A stretch of 37,452 nt of DNA, taken from positions 1 through 37,452 of the forward strand of contig CABMDO010000007.1 of assembly GCA_902384935.1 (NCBI GenBank), written 5' to 3'. Below the pieces are notes generated by a model. That model saw only the letters and a list, made by a program, of their open reading frames with translations, made no database searches and was not told the DNA's origin. The translations under genes and the position numbers were made by a program. Positions 1-7,546 of the stretch are shown piece by piece (the first letter of the stretch is position 1; every line of letters starts with the position of its first letter). Source of the DNA: Candidatus Norongarragalina meridionalis (GTDB lineage: Archaea > Micrarchaeota > Micrarchaeia > Norongarragalinales > Norongarragalinaceae).

Positions 1-1
1 G

Positions 2-1585
2 GTTTATTTCCTTACCGCGCCTCTTTCCGGCTCGGACCAGAGCCTCCTGCTTCCCTCGTTCAGGAAAATCGCGTCGCTGAAGGCGAACAGGAACGAAGCT
101 AAGGCGATTCAGAAGAAGATTAACGATGCGATTAATCCGCCCATTACTTCCGAAATCTCAAATGCTATTGAAAAGGCGGTGGACGACGCCAAGAAGCAGA
201 TAGACACGCGCATCCTGAATCCGAACTACGACGCGGCGAAGGCCATAACCGAAGAGCCGATGCCGACGCCGTCCATCACGCCAACGCCGAACCCCGAAGA
301 CGACCTTAAGGCGGCGCTCGACGAACTCGCGGCAACTCTGCCGTCAACGCTGGAATTCAAACTTTCCGAAGCCGAGCCGCGCGACGATAAGGAATATCCG
401 CTCTCGCTCGACCCGAAGTTCGGCGACTTATTGCTTAAGGCGGAGGTTTCCGGCGATGCGAAGGCATACGTAAAGGCGACGATAAGCGGGCCTAACAACG
501 GCGAATATTCGCTGAAAATCAAAGCGGATGTCTCGAAAGCGAAGGGAACCGACGGACGCATAACGTTCGACTCGAAAATCGCCAGCGTTTCCGTGAAAAT
601 GGGCACCGCGGCGTATCCGCAGGCGAAGGAGAAGAAAACTACGGTGAAACTGACGATAACGCACGTGCTTCCCGCGGACGTGGACGTAGAACCGCCGGAG
701 ACATCCGCTTCGGAGCCTACTGATAAACAGCCGTCGACGTGGCTGCAATGCCCCGTAACCGGGCGCATATCTTCGGGATTCGGAGTCATGCGCAGCGACG
801 GCAAACACATGGGAGTTGACTGGGTTCCCGGAGCAGGCACTCCCGTCAAGGCGGCGGCTGCGGGAAAAGTTGTCAGGGCTTACACGGATCCTACCAACAC
901 CCATTCTACGAAATGCCCTAACTGCGGAACCGGCGCGCTGATAGAGCACTGGCTGTCGGACGGAAGCAGCGTATACACGCTGTACTGCCATTTCGAGGCG
1001 GGCTCGCTCACGGTGAAGGTGGACGACTACGTCGAGGCGGGACAGAGCATAGGCGCAGTTGGCGAAACCGGCTGCGCGGACGGCGCGCACCTGCATTTCG
1101 AAGTGATTGACGTCGAAAGCGGAAGGAAGCTGGATCCGACGCGCTACACGGGCTATTGCGACGGACGGCAGCAATATTCGGGATGGCACGAGAACGTCTA
1201 CGCCACGTATTTCGGATGCGGAAGCGACGCGCAGGACATGGCGAGCGGGATATATTCGACTTCGGCTACCAACTACGCCGCACTACCGGACGGATACGCG
1301 CTACGCAAGAAAATCGAGGTTAGGAACCCCGCCAACGGCAAGAGCGTCGTTCTGGACGTGCTGGACATCGGGCCGTTCTGCACGCTGGACTCCGATTACG
1401 TGATATACGGCAGCCGCCCGTTCGCGGAGAAAAATAAGGGCGTCGTGCTCGGCACGCTCGACAGGAGCTGCAACAGGAAATACAAAGCGCTCAACGGCGC
1501 GGGAATAGACCTGAGCTGCGACGCATCGGAGCAGCTGTTCGGCTCGAAGACGAACGGCCCCGTGGACTGGCGTTTCGTCGGCTGA
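2..1585 (+). CDS. M23 family metallopeptidase with C-terminal double-psi-barrel-like domain (5' truncated)
   Basis: The frame is open from the window's first base, so the start lies outside; the GTG at 179 is only an internal codon. After a helical, Lys-rich segment and a Pro/Thr linker (about 265-300) comes a beta-rich region, then an M23 (LytM-like) domain at about 740-1165. Its zinc-site motifs are visible: HxxxD (His at 806-808, Asp at 818-820) and HxH in HLHFE (His at 1088-1090 and 1094-1096). A CPNCG segment with two Cys (914-925) is inserted in the domain. The C-terminal part (about 1300-1582) has the pattern NGKSVVLDVLDIGPF followed by GIDLSCDASEQLFG, which resembles RlpA/3D-type double-psi barrels. 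M23 enzymes cleave peptide cross-links. In an archaeon the substrate could be pseudomurein-like peptide, host or bacterial wall, or a protein. M23 call strong, barrel call moderate. Confidence 0.85.
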   Translation, partial: VYFLTAPLSGSDQSLLLPSFRKIASLKANRNEAKAIQKKINDAINPPITSEISNAIEKAVDDAKKQIDTRILNPNYDAAKAITEEPMPTPSITPTPNPEDDLKAALDELAATLPSTLEFKLSEAEPRDDKEYPLSLDPKFGDLLLKAEVSGDAKAYVKATISGPNNGEYSLKIKADVSKAKGTDGRITFDSKIASVSVKMGTAAYPQAKEKKTTVKLTITHVLPADVDVEPPETSASEPTDKQPSTWLQCPVTGRISSGFGVMRSDGKHMGVDWVPGAGTPVKAAAAGKVVRAYTDPTNTHSTKCPNCGTGALIEHWLSDGSSVYTLYCHFEAGSLTVKVDDYVEAGQSIGAVGETGCADGAHLHFEVIDVESGRKLDPTRYTGYCDGRQQYSGWHENVYATYFGCGSDAQDMASGIYSTSATNYAALPDGYALRKKIEVRNPANGKSVVLDVLDIGPFCTLDSDYVIYGSRPFAEKNKGVVLGTLDRSCNRKYKALNGAGIDLSCDASEQLFGSKTNGPVDWRFVG

Positions 1586-1592
1586 GAATCTG

Positions 1593-1601
1593 TTTTTATT
1601 A
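1593..1601 (+). promoter_or_regulatory. TATA box of tRNA-Val
   Basis: The T/A run TTTTTATTA is centred near 1597. A start 26 bp downstream falls near 1623, about six bases before the mature tRNA 5' end at 1629. Confidence 0.5.
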
Positions 1602-1628
1602 GCAGCCGCAGTAATTATCTGCGCGTAG

Positions 1629-1701
1629 GGACCCGTAGTCGAATGGCTAAGACGTCCCCTTTACACGGGGAAGACTCGGAGTTCGATTCTCCGCGGGTCC
1701 A
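1629..1701 (+). tRNA. tRNA-Val (anticodon UAC)
   Basis: A full cloverleaf is visible. The acceptor stem GGACCCG (1629-1635) pairs with CGGGTCC (1694-1700), and A1701 is the discriminator. The D stem is GTC/GAC. The anticodon stem TCCCC/GGGGA encloses the loop TTTACAC, giving anticodon TAC and reading GUA. The T arm CGGAG-TTCGATT-CTCCG is canonical. No intron is present and CCA is not encoded. The 3' half from the anticodon loop onward is also the antisense coding end of a homing endonuclease gene, and the last 23 nt have a degenerate copy at 2472-2494. The tRNA itself looks intact and functional. Confidence 0.95.
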
Positions 1702-2410
1702 TCCCGTATTTTTCGTGAATTAGCGGAATTTCTTTCACAAACGCATCACGAGACGATTGCCTCAAGCGCATTATTACCCGCCCGTATTCCTTTCCGTTTG
1801 CCCGCAAAACGTTGCTGGTTATTTTCCCGAATTCTATGCCGTAAAATTTAATCATTAATTTCTTAAGTTGTTCCAAAAAACTTTTGTTGCGAGCGCTCAG
1901 CATTATTCCGAACCGTTTCTCACTCTCGAAACCGTCCGTGTCAAACAAGCCCGCCACAAAAAACTTCAATAAACGCTTATTTTCCAACTGTGCAGGGATC
2001 GAAAGATTCTCTTTTCGCAAAGGCAGTCCGATTATTCGAGTCATGTAAAGCCAAACGATTTTATTATTCAGCTTCAACTCGAAACAGTTTTCGCCTTTCT
2101 TGGGATATATTGCGCTCGCTGCATTGAAGTTTTGCCTAAACAACGCGTTTATTTTCCTCAAATAATCGGTTGAAGCGTTGTATATCCTGACCGAGGTTAG
2201 CGGAAATGCAATGTTTTTTCTTGCGGTTAGAGAAATGCTTCCGTCGCCGGCTATCGCACCCGCCAAATAGGCGATTGACTCGTTGGGTTCGAGTGGTACG
2301 CTTATCCGATACTTTGAACGCTTCATCCCGCAGATGACGAAACCGGGAAGTTTGGTGATTTTTAAGTCCGAGATGATTTCCGGATCGTTTATAGCAGCTT
2401 CGATGTCCAC
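1661..2410 (-). CDS. LAGLIDADG homing endonuclease overlapping tRNA-Val
   Basis: The predicted protein is about 249 aa. Two LAGLIDADG-type motifs are clear: LAGAIAGDG at residues 49-57 and VAGLFDTDG at residues 152-160. Both carry the acidic residue expected at the two-metal active site, so this is a monomeric two-motif enzyme that should make a site-specific double-strand break. The stop codon (TAA, 1663-1661) lies in the anticodon loop of tRNA-Val, so the last 13 or so codons are read from the complement of the tRNA 3' half. The start is a GTG at 2410; the frame stays open upstream to about 2504, but that extension reads through the tRNA-like relic and is unlikely to be coding. The gene is clearly AT-richer than its neighbours, as expected for a recently acquired mobile gene. 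No intron or intein host is present, so it is free-standing. Confidence 0.85.
   Translation of the reverse strand: MDIEAAINDPEIISDLKITKLPGFVICGMKRSKYRISVPLEPNESIAYLAGAIAGDGSISLTARKNIAFPLTSVRIYNASTDYLRKINALFRQNFNAASAIYPKKGENCFELKLNNKIVWLYMTRIIGLPLRKENLSIPAQLENKRLLKFFVAGLFDTDGFESEKRFGIMLSARNKSFLEQLKKLMIKFYGIEFGKITSNVLRANGKEYGRVIMRLRQSSRDAFVKEIPLIHEKYGMDPRRIELRVFPV
1679..1701 (+). repeat. Direct repeat, tRNA copy (att-like)
   Basis: This is the T-loop and acceptor 3' strand of tRNA-Val. It matches 2472-2494 at 19 of 23 positions, and the core TCTCCGCGGG at 1688-1697 is identical. Together the copies bracket the homing endonuclease gene like attL and attR. Confidence 0.6.
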
Positions 2411-2445
2411 GCAATTAAAAACACTCGCCCGAATTAGGTTTTTTC

Positions 2446-2494
2446 GGGACGTGGTTTCCAGTAGGGCTAGTGAATTAGAGTCTCCGCGGGCCCA
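2446..2494 (+). pseudogene. tRNA relic / distal repeat beyond the homing endonuclease gene
   Basis: Bases 2472-2494 copy the last 23 nt of tRNA-Val with four mismatches, one being T to C in the acceptor strand. Upstream, GGGAC at 2446 and GGCTA at 2465-2469 echo the tRNA 5' half, but the anticodon arm is missing and no cloverleaf forms. It is read here as the displaced 3' end of an interrupted tRNA gene, or as a decayed second tRNA. The 3' repeat is seen directly; the 5' similarity is weak. Confidence 0.45.
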
Positions 2495-2503
2495 CTGCTC
2501 CTT

Positions 2504-4258
2504 TTAGTTTCCCACGAAGCTGCGAACCGTGCCGTCAAGCCTTTCCCCGTTCTGCAGGAAGTAGTAGTTGTCCGCCTCGAGCGTCGACGTCGGATTCACG
2601 CCGGGGCTGACTATCGTCAGCTTCTTCGAGGACGGCTTTCCGCTCTTGGCTGCGGGAATGTTGACGTAAGGCACGTGGCCAGAAACTCCGGTAGTTCCCG
2701 TTATCTCCGCATAGTCCCACTCGTCTACTCTGACCGCAACGGGCAGATAGTTCGTCAGCGTGACGTCCGCGGTTGTCCACACTTTTTTCTGGAGGTCGAA
2801 ATGAATCGACACCATCTTCGGCGTCATGCTAAGTGCCTCGTCCTGCGTGACGTGCGTGACGTCTACCGCCACGGAATACGTCGCAACTTCCTTTACCGCC
2901 TCGCTGGATGATAGTTTGACGAGCATTTCAGCGTGGTCGAAGTCCAGCAACCCGCCGCGGTAGTTCGTGTCCTTCGCGAAACTCACGTCGAGAATCACGG
3001 ATTTCTTGTCGGCGGAGTAGGAAACCGTCGGCGTGCCGACCCATTTTTCCTGGATGTTCGTCACGCTTACGCCCGCGGAAACGTAATTTACGAGATCTAT
3101 CTTCCCCGCGGCAGCTGCTGCCTTTAGCCCAGGCATATCGTCGGGAATTTCCAGCGTGAATCTCGCGGTTGGCGACAACTCGCCGATTCCTACTGTTTGC
3201 GCGGTTGCGCTGGAAGCGCCGTAACCCGTGATCAGCCTGGCTATCTCGATTTTCTTCGCTTCCAAATCGGCGAACCTGCCGAATATGTAGTTCTTGGTCT
3301 GGTGGTAGGTCTGAATCCGATCGGTGCGGAAATAGCTCGGATCCAAATCACCGAAAAGCACGTTCGCCATCGAATAAGCGGTTGTTTCGGAATCGACGTT
3401 TTTCACGAACGTGCCGCCGTTGCCGCCGGTTGTGCTGAACGCGAGCTCGGCATCCTTGAAGTCGAACTTGAACTTGGCGTCAACCGCCGAACCCGAAGAC
3501 GCAGCGTTATTGACGGTGAGCGATGAAAGAGTCACCGCCTCGCCCTTGAGTTCCGGAAGCGTGCTGACGCCTCCGAACTTGATAACAGTGCCCGGCTCCA
3601 ATAATACCGCGGTAGGCCCGCGCATGCCCGCGGTCGTGAGTTTCTTTGACAAGTCGCCCCTCTGCTGCTGCGTCATGCTGAATATCGGCATGTTTTCGCG
3701 AAGTTGCGGCACTATTTCGCTGTTAAGGAAGGCAAGCATGTCCTTGGACTCGTCTTCGGGAACCGTTATCAGGAGGTGCTCGGGTTCGCCGGTGCCCCTA
3801 AATTCTATGTCTATTGTCTTGGTAGTGTCGCTGGGCGAAAGATAGATTTTCGCGTCTTTGACTTCTACCACGGAAGTGTCCGCGAACCTGAGTTCGGAGA
3901 ACCCGTTCGCCTGCGGCTGGTCGAACAGCATGAAAATCAGGCTGAAATTCGCGCTCGAATTCCCGTAGTTCTTGCACGCGGTCCTAAGCCTGCCCAATCC
4001 GTTTTCAACCTTCACCGCCTGCGTGCAGTTTACCGGATTGCCGTCCGCCTCGAAGGAAATAGGCGCGTACGTCTTGTATATCGGCGCCGCGGTCGGGCTC
4101 GCTTGCGCGGTCGCGGTGGGAACGTAAGTCGGCTGCACTATGGCGGAACCTCCAGCGAGAGCCGCGGGCTTCTGGGATATGAAAACCAATCCTGCGACGA
4201 TTACGACGAAAACAAGAGCGACTCCGATCCACGTCCCGTAATTCCTCTTCAAGCGCAT
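2504..4258 (-). CDS. Membrane-anchored extracytoplasmic protein, unknown function
   Basis: The product is about 584 aa. A short basic N-terminus is followed by one membrane segment (about residues 10-29, WIGVALVFVVIVAGLVFI) and a Pro/Thr/Ala-rich stalk (PTYVPTATAQASPTAAP). The rest appears to be beta-rich extracellular sequence with no motif I recognise. Type II topology, with the bulk outside, is likely. Start choice: the ATG at 4258 is preferred over the adjacent GTG at 4261, since both sit about 26 bp from the TATA element at 4283-4295, giving an essentially leaderless message. It is divergent from the two-TM protein at 4325 and shares that promoter. The gene ends ten bases from the tRNA-like relic. 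Confidence 0.75.
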   Translation of the reverse strand: MRLKRNYGTWIGVALVFVVIVAGLVFISQKPAALAGGSAIVQPTYVPTATAQASPTAAPIYKTYAPISFEADGNPVNCTQAVKVENGLGRLRTACKNYGNSSANFSLIFMLFDQPQANGFSELRFADTSVVEVKDAKIYLSPSDTTKTIDIEFRGTGEPEHLLITVPEDESKDMLAFLNSEIVPQLRENMPIFSMTQQQRGDLSKKLTTAGMRGPTAVLLEPGTVIKFGGVSTLPELKGEAVTLSSLTVNNAASSGSAVDAKFKFDFKDAELAFSTTGGNGGTFVKNVDSETTAYSMANVLFGDLDPSYFRTDRIQTYHQTKNYIFGRFADLEAKKIEIARLITGYGASSATAQTVGIGELSPTARFTLEIPDDMPGLKAAAAAGKIDLVNYVSAGVSVTNIQEKWVGTPTVSYSADKKSVILDVSFAKDTNYRGGLLDFDHAEMLVKLSSSEAVKEVATYSVAVDVTHVTQDEALSMTPKMVSIHFDLQKKVWTTADVTLTNYLPVAVRVDEWDYAEITGTTGVSGHVPYVNIPAAKSGKPSSKKLTIVSPGVNPTSTLEADNYYFLQNGERLDGTVRSFVGN

Positions 4259-4282
4259 CACCGGAACGTACTTCGCCGCCGA

Positions 4283-4295
4283 ATATATTTAAATA
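4283..4295. promoter_or_regulatory. Shared divergent TATA element
   Basis: ATATATTTAAATA lies between two divergent genes. Leftward, the start codon at 4258 is about 26-28 bp from the box. Rightward, a start near 4318 would give a 7-nt leader to ATG 4325. One AT element probably serves both directions. Confidence 0.55.
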
Positions 4296-4324
4296 CCGTG
4301 CCCGTAATGGTTACGGGTGAAGTT

Positions 4325-4720
4325 ATGCACAAGATGCTCTGGCTCAAGATAGGCGGGAAGCGTTTCCACATGCTGAAGCTCGCGGGTTCCTTCTTCGTGC
4401 TCGCGTCCGTGCTGATGGTTGCGCAGTCCGCGTACAACATATTCCTCGTAGTCGACAAGATCAACGCGGCGCTCATGCGCCCCGAACTCACCGAGCAGCT
4501 GTTCGGCTGGGCGATCGGCGCGCCGTACGTCTTCACGAACGAGGACGTCCTCGGCGTATTGCTCGCGCCCATCGCGGGTTTCCTGTTCTGGCTGGGCATC
4601 GCGGTTCTCGCGCTCGTAGTTTACCAGTCGGGCAAGGTGATTCTGCCGGTAGAGGAATACGAGCAGCGCGTCTCCGAACACCACCGCAGGCTCATAGAGA
4701 GGGCGGTTCGTCGGAAGTAG
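4325..4720 (+). CDS. Small two-TM membrane protein, unknown function
   Basis: The product is 131 aa with two clear hydrophobic segments: FFVLASVLMVAQSAYNIFLVV near the N-terminus, and a longer one (LLAPIAGFLFWLGIAVLALVVY) in the second half. The C-terminus is basic and cytoplasmic-looking (EHHRRLIERAVRRK). ATG 4325 is chosen over the in-frame ATG at 4307 because GGTGA (4316-4320) precedes it and the predicted transcription start lies near 4318. I recognise no family. The next gene, uL16, has its own TATA box just after this stop. Confidence 0.7.
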   Translation: MHKMLWLKIGGKRFHMLKLAGSFFVLASVLMVAQSAYNIFLVVDKINAALMRPELTEQLFGWAIGAPYVFTNEDVLGVLLAPIAGFLFWLGIAVLALVVYQSGKVILPVEEYEQRVSEHHRRLIERAVRRK

Positions 4721-4724
4721 TAAG

Positions 4725-4733
4725 TATTTTATA
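4725..4733 (+). promoter_or_regulatory. TATA box of the uL16/L10e gene
   Basis: TATTTTATA would start transcription near 4756, giving a leader of about 30 nt that carries the GGGTGA ribosome binding site at 4772-4777, nine bases before ATG 4787. Confidence 0.5.
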
Positions 4734-4786
4734 GCCGACAGGGCAGTATATTGCCTACTGTTTCGTTAGTAGGGTGAAGCACACTT

Positions 4787-5479
4787 ATGGGAATCAGACC
4801 TGCGAAGACATGCCGCGTGCTCAGGGCTCAGCCGTGGACGCGCGTTTCGAAGAGGAAGCCGCGCAAGAGCTTTGTGAAGGGAGTGCCGAACTCCAAGGTC
4901 CGCCAGTTCAACATGGGCACGGACAAGCGCTACGAGTTGGAGGTGGATTTGGTCGCCCAGACGCCGATCCAGGTGCGCGACAACTCCATCGAAGCGGCGC
5001 GCCAGGCGGCGAACAAATACCTCGAGAAGAAGCTTTTCGCTAATTTCTATTTGCAGGTGGTGGCTTATCCGCACCTCGTACTCCGCGAGCACAGCGCGCT
5101 CGGAGTGGCGGGAGCGGACAGAATCTCCAAGGGAATGAAGCGCGCCTTCGGCCGCCCTAAAGGGCGCATGGCACGCATCCACGCCGGCGAAGTGCTTTTC
5201 AGGGCGCGCATAATGGCGAAGGATTTGACGGTTCTCAAGAAGGCGCTCGACAGGGCGATGCGCAAAATCAGCGGAAAATGGAAGTGGCGCGTCCGCGACA
5301 TCACGAGCGACTCTCTGAATATGACCCGCAAGGAGCACGTCTTCAAGAAGAAGGAAATCGAGAAGCCCAAGGAGGAAACGCCCGCGGCTGCGGCAGCTGC
5401 GGCGGCGCCTGCCGAGGGCAAGGCGGAAGAGGCGGCTCCGGCTGAAGAGAAGAAGTCGGGCAAGGGCGGCAAGAAATAG
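4787..5479 (+). CDS. rpl10e: 50S ribosomal protein uL16 (L10e)
   Basis: This large-subunit protein sits near the A-site tRNA elbow. The N-terminus (GIRPAKTCRVLRAQPWTRVSKRKPRKSFVKGVP) and the core (IEAARQAANKYLEKK, ADRISKGMKRAFGRPKGRMARIHAGE) match archaeal L10e along its whole length. Archaeal homologues are roughly 170-180 aa; this one is 230 aa because of a tail from about residue 178, rich in Lys, then an Ala run, then Glu/Lys (ending GKGGKK). Such a low-complexity tail is not part of the family fold; it resembles tails seen on some archaeal stalk and surface r-proteins. GGGTGA at 4772-4777 supports the start. It is followed, after its own TATA box, by tyrS. Confidence 0.95.
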   Translation: MGIRPAKTCRVLRAQPWTRVSKRKPRKSFVKGVPNSKVRQFNMGTDKRYELEVDLVAQTPIQVRDNSIEAARQAANKYLEKKLFANFYLQVVAYPHLVLREHSALGVAGADRISKGMKRAFGRPKGRMARIHAGEVLFRARIMAKDLTVLKKALDRAMRKISGKWKWRVRDITSDSLNMTRKEHVFKKKEIEKPKEETPAAAAAAAAPAEGKAEEAAPAEEKKSGKGGKK

Positions 5480-5480
5480 C

Positions 5481-5490
5481 CTTTTAAATA
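5481..5490 (+). promoter_or_regulatory. TATA box of tyrS
   Basis: CTTTTAAATA lies two bases after the uL16 stop. A start near 5512 leaves a leader of about 8 nt before ATG 5520, so tyrS can be transcribed independently of uL16. Confidence 0.55.
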
Positions 5491-5519
5491 CGCCCTCATT
5501 TTAGCGGTTAGCGGTAGAA

Positions 5520-6575
5520 ATGGATATTGAAAAGCGCATCGAACTCTGCCTCCGTCCCCCGACAGAGGAGCTTGTCACGGAAGCGGAGCTTCGCTCGCTT
5601 CTGGAGACGAAACGCAAGCCCGTGCACTACATAGGGTTCGAGATTTCGGGGCTGCTGCACGTCGGCTCGCTTATCGTTTCCGGATACAAGGTGCGCGACT
5701 TAATCGAGGCGGGGTTCGACTGCCAAGTATTTCTAGCTGACTGGCATTCCATAATCAACAACAAGCTCGAGGGCGACTGGGAGAAAATCCGCCGCGCCTC
5801 GAAGTACTACGAGGAGGCGTTCAAGTTCTTCTGTCCCGGCGCGAAAATAGTCGTCGGAAGCGAACTCTACCACAACAACGACGAATACTGGCGGAACGTC
5901 GTGCTGTTCTCGAAGAAATTCTCGCTCGCGCGCGCGACGAGGTGCATGCAGATAATGGGCCGGCTGGAAAACGACACGTTGGAAACCGCAGCCTATTTCT
6001 ATCCCTCGATGCAATCCGTGGATATCAAGACCATCGGCGCGGACGTGGCGCACGCGGGCATGGACCAGCGCAAGGTGCACATGCTGGCGCGCGACGAATA
6101 CCCGAAGATGGGCTGGAAACCGCCGATAGCGCTCCACCATCACATTCTTCCGGGCTTGCTCGCTCCGGAAACCGACGGAAAGACGAAGATGCCTACCGAC
6201 GGGAAGATGAGCAAGTCCAAGCCCAAGACGGCGATTTTCGTTCACGACACGAAGGAGCAGATCGCGGAAAAGATGAAAGGCGCGTTTTGCCCCGCGACCG
6301 CCGAGGGAAACCCCGTACTGGAACTGGCGAAATACGTTGCATTCCGCGAGGCGAAGGAAATCACGATAACGCGGCCAGCCAAATTCGGCGGGGACGTTTC
6401 TTACGCGTCATACCCCGAACTGGAACGCGACTACGCCGCGGGAAAACTGCACGCGATGGACTTGAAGACCGGCGTAGCCGAGGCGGTGGACGATGCCGTT
6501 GCTCCGGTGCGGAAGCACTTCGAGCAGCGGAAGGAGTTGTTGGAGGTTTATTCGGAAACAAAGATAACGCGGTGA
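5520..6575 (+). CDS. tyrS: Tyrosine--tRNA ligase (archaeal/eukaryal type)
   Basis: This class I synthetase activates tyrosine with ATP and charges tRNA-Tyr. The HIGH-like motif is HVGS near residue 47 (GLLHVGS). The KMSKS loop is intact (KMSKSKPK, around residue 230). The region MDQRKVHMLARDEYP is the characteristic anticodon-proximal/active-site segment of archaeal TyrRS. Its length of 351 aa fits the compact archaeal/eukaryal form, and the bacterial S4-like C-terminal domain is absent. It overlaps functionally with the next gene: the ribosome binding site GGTGAGG of the Lys-rich protein spans the tyrS stop codon, so the two are an operon. Confidence 0.95.
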   Translation: MDIEKRIELCLRPPTEELVTEAELRSLLETKRKPVHYIGFEISGLLHVGSLIVSGYKVRDLIEAGFDCQVFLADWHSIINNKLEGDWEKIRRASKYYEEAFKFFCPGAKIVVGSELYHNNDEYWRNVVLFSKKFSLARATRCMQIMGRLENDTLETAAYFYPSMQSVDIKTIGADVAHAGMDQRKVHMLARDEYPKMGWKPPIALHHHILPGLLAPETDGKTKMPTDGKMSKSKPKTAIFVHDTKEQIAEKMKGAFCPATAEGNPVLELAKYVAFREAKEITITRPAKFGGDVSYASYPELERDYAAGKLHAMDLKTGVAEAVDDAVAPVRKHFEQRKELLEVYSETKITR

Positions 6576-6581
6576 GGAAAT

Positions 6582-6911
6582 ATGGGAGAATTCGAACGCG
6601 ATTACAAGACGGAGCTTGAGGAGACGGAGTTCGATTTGAACGACGCCACCGATACCGAGGAGCAGGCGCTCCCGAAGGAATACGACGACGAGCACCACGA
6701 AAGCACGGCGCCCGCGGCGGAGGAGCACGAGCCCGAGTACGATGAGGCGGAAAAAAGAAGGCGGGCGCTGAAGAAAAAGAAAACCGCGAAGAAAGCGAAG
6801 AAGAAGGCGAAACCGAAGAAAAAAGCGAAGAAGAAGCCCGCGAAGCGCGCCGCGAGGAAGAAAGCGAAGCAGAAAAAGAAAGCGAAACCCAAGCGGAAGA
6901 AAAAGCGCTAG
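6582..6911 (+). CDS. Small bipartite protein with histone-H1-like lysine tail
   Basis: The product is 109 aa with a sharp charge split. Residues 1-57 are acidic (many Glu/Asp), and residues 58-109 are almost entirely Lys, Arg, Ala and Pro in KKAKKKAKPKK-type repeats. No Trp or Cys is present and no folded domain is apparent. The tail resembles histone H1 C-termini and the tails of some bacterial HU/Hc1 proteins, so nucleic-acid or ribosome binding is likely. GGTGAGG at 6570-6576, overlapping the tyrS stop, is well placed for ATG 6582, so translation is coupled to tyrS. It ends overlapping the convergent phosphoesterase gene by four bases. Composition rather than homology supports the call, so the specific role is unknown. 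Confidence 0.7.
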   Translation: MGEFERDYKTELEETEFDLNDATDTEEQALPKEYDDEHHESTAPAAEEHEPEYDEAEKRRRALKKKKTAKKAKKKAKPKKKAKKKPAKRAARKKAKQKKKAKPKRKKKR

Positions 6912-7546
6912 GCGCGCAGCTCTTCGACTTCAAGATTTTCCATGTCCAGCAGCAGCGCTTTTCCGTGCTGCAGCGCGGGAACTTTGATTATTTTCGTTTT
7001 TCCTATCCGGTCCACGCCCTCGGCTTCGTGGATGTGCCCGCATATGCAGGCGCGCGGCTGTTTTTTCTCGATGAACGCCCGCAAAGCAGGGCTGCCGACG
7101 TGCTTTCCGTTGATGAAATCCGCCTTGGTGTCGAGGGGAGGAAAATGAGAAACGAAAATCGTCTGCGGCGATACCATTACTCCCGAAAGCATTTCCGTTA
7201 TTTCCTTCTCGGAATATTCGCTCGGCGTGCCGAACGGCGTGGGATTGCTGCCGCCGATTCCCGCGAAAATAATGCCCGCGACTTTTTTCGTCTTCAAATG
7301 CACCGATACGCCCCTGTTCTCCAGCAACTCCGCAACCGGCGACTCGTCCATGTTCCCGAATACCGCGACGCACGGGATTTTTATCGCGTCAAGGAAATCC
7401 TCGGCGAATCCCAGGGGACCGCGGGTGGTAAAGTCGCCGCATATTATCGCGATTTCGGGATTAGCGCGATCAATCATCGCCTGCGCCCACTCAATCGCTA
7501 TCTCTTCCGCGTGAACGTCCGAAAAGCAGATGGCTTTCATATTCAT
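6908..7546 (-). CDS. Calcineurin-like metallophosphoesterase (Icc/YfcE type)
   Basis: This is a 212-aa single-domain, two-metal phosphoesterase. The conserved motifs run in order: DVH (residues 10-12), GDFTTRG (from 37), GNMD (64-67), SHFPP, and GHIHE near the end. All metal ligands expected for the family are present. The substrate (phosphodiester, nucleotide or phosphoprotein) cannot be read from sequence. ATG 7546 overlaps the TGA of the upstream 1307-aa gene in an ATGA arrangement, implying coupled translation; an in-frame ATG at 7540 is the alternative. Its position downstream of a giant surface protein may be only operonic. Confidence 0.88.
   Translation of the reverse strand: MNMKAICFSDVHAEEIAIEWAQAMIDRANPEIAIICGDFTTRGPLGFAEDFLDAIKIPCVAVFGNMDESPVAELLENRGVSVHLKTKKVAGIIFAGIGGSNPTPFGTPSEYSEKEITEMLSGVMVSPQTIFVSHFPPLDTKADFINGKHVGSPALRAFIEKKQPRACICGHIHEAEGVDRIGKTKIIKVPALQHGKALLLDMENLEVEELRA

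Noticed and set aside
2411-2506. N-terminal extension of the homing endonuclease upstream of GTG 2410
   Set aside because: The open frame reads through the antisense of the tRNA-like repeat (giving a GDSNS-type stretch), a known artefact of translating tRNA ends; no start codon or ribosome site supports it.
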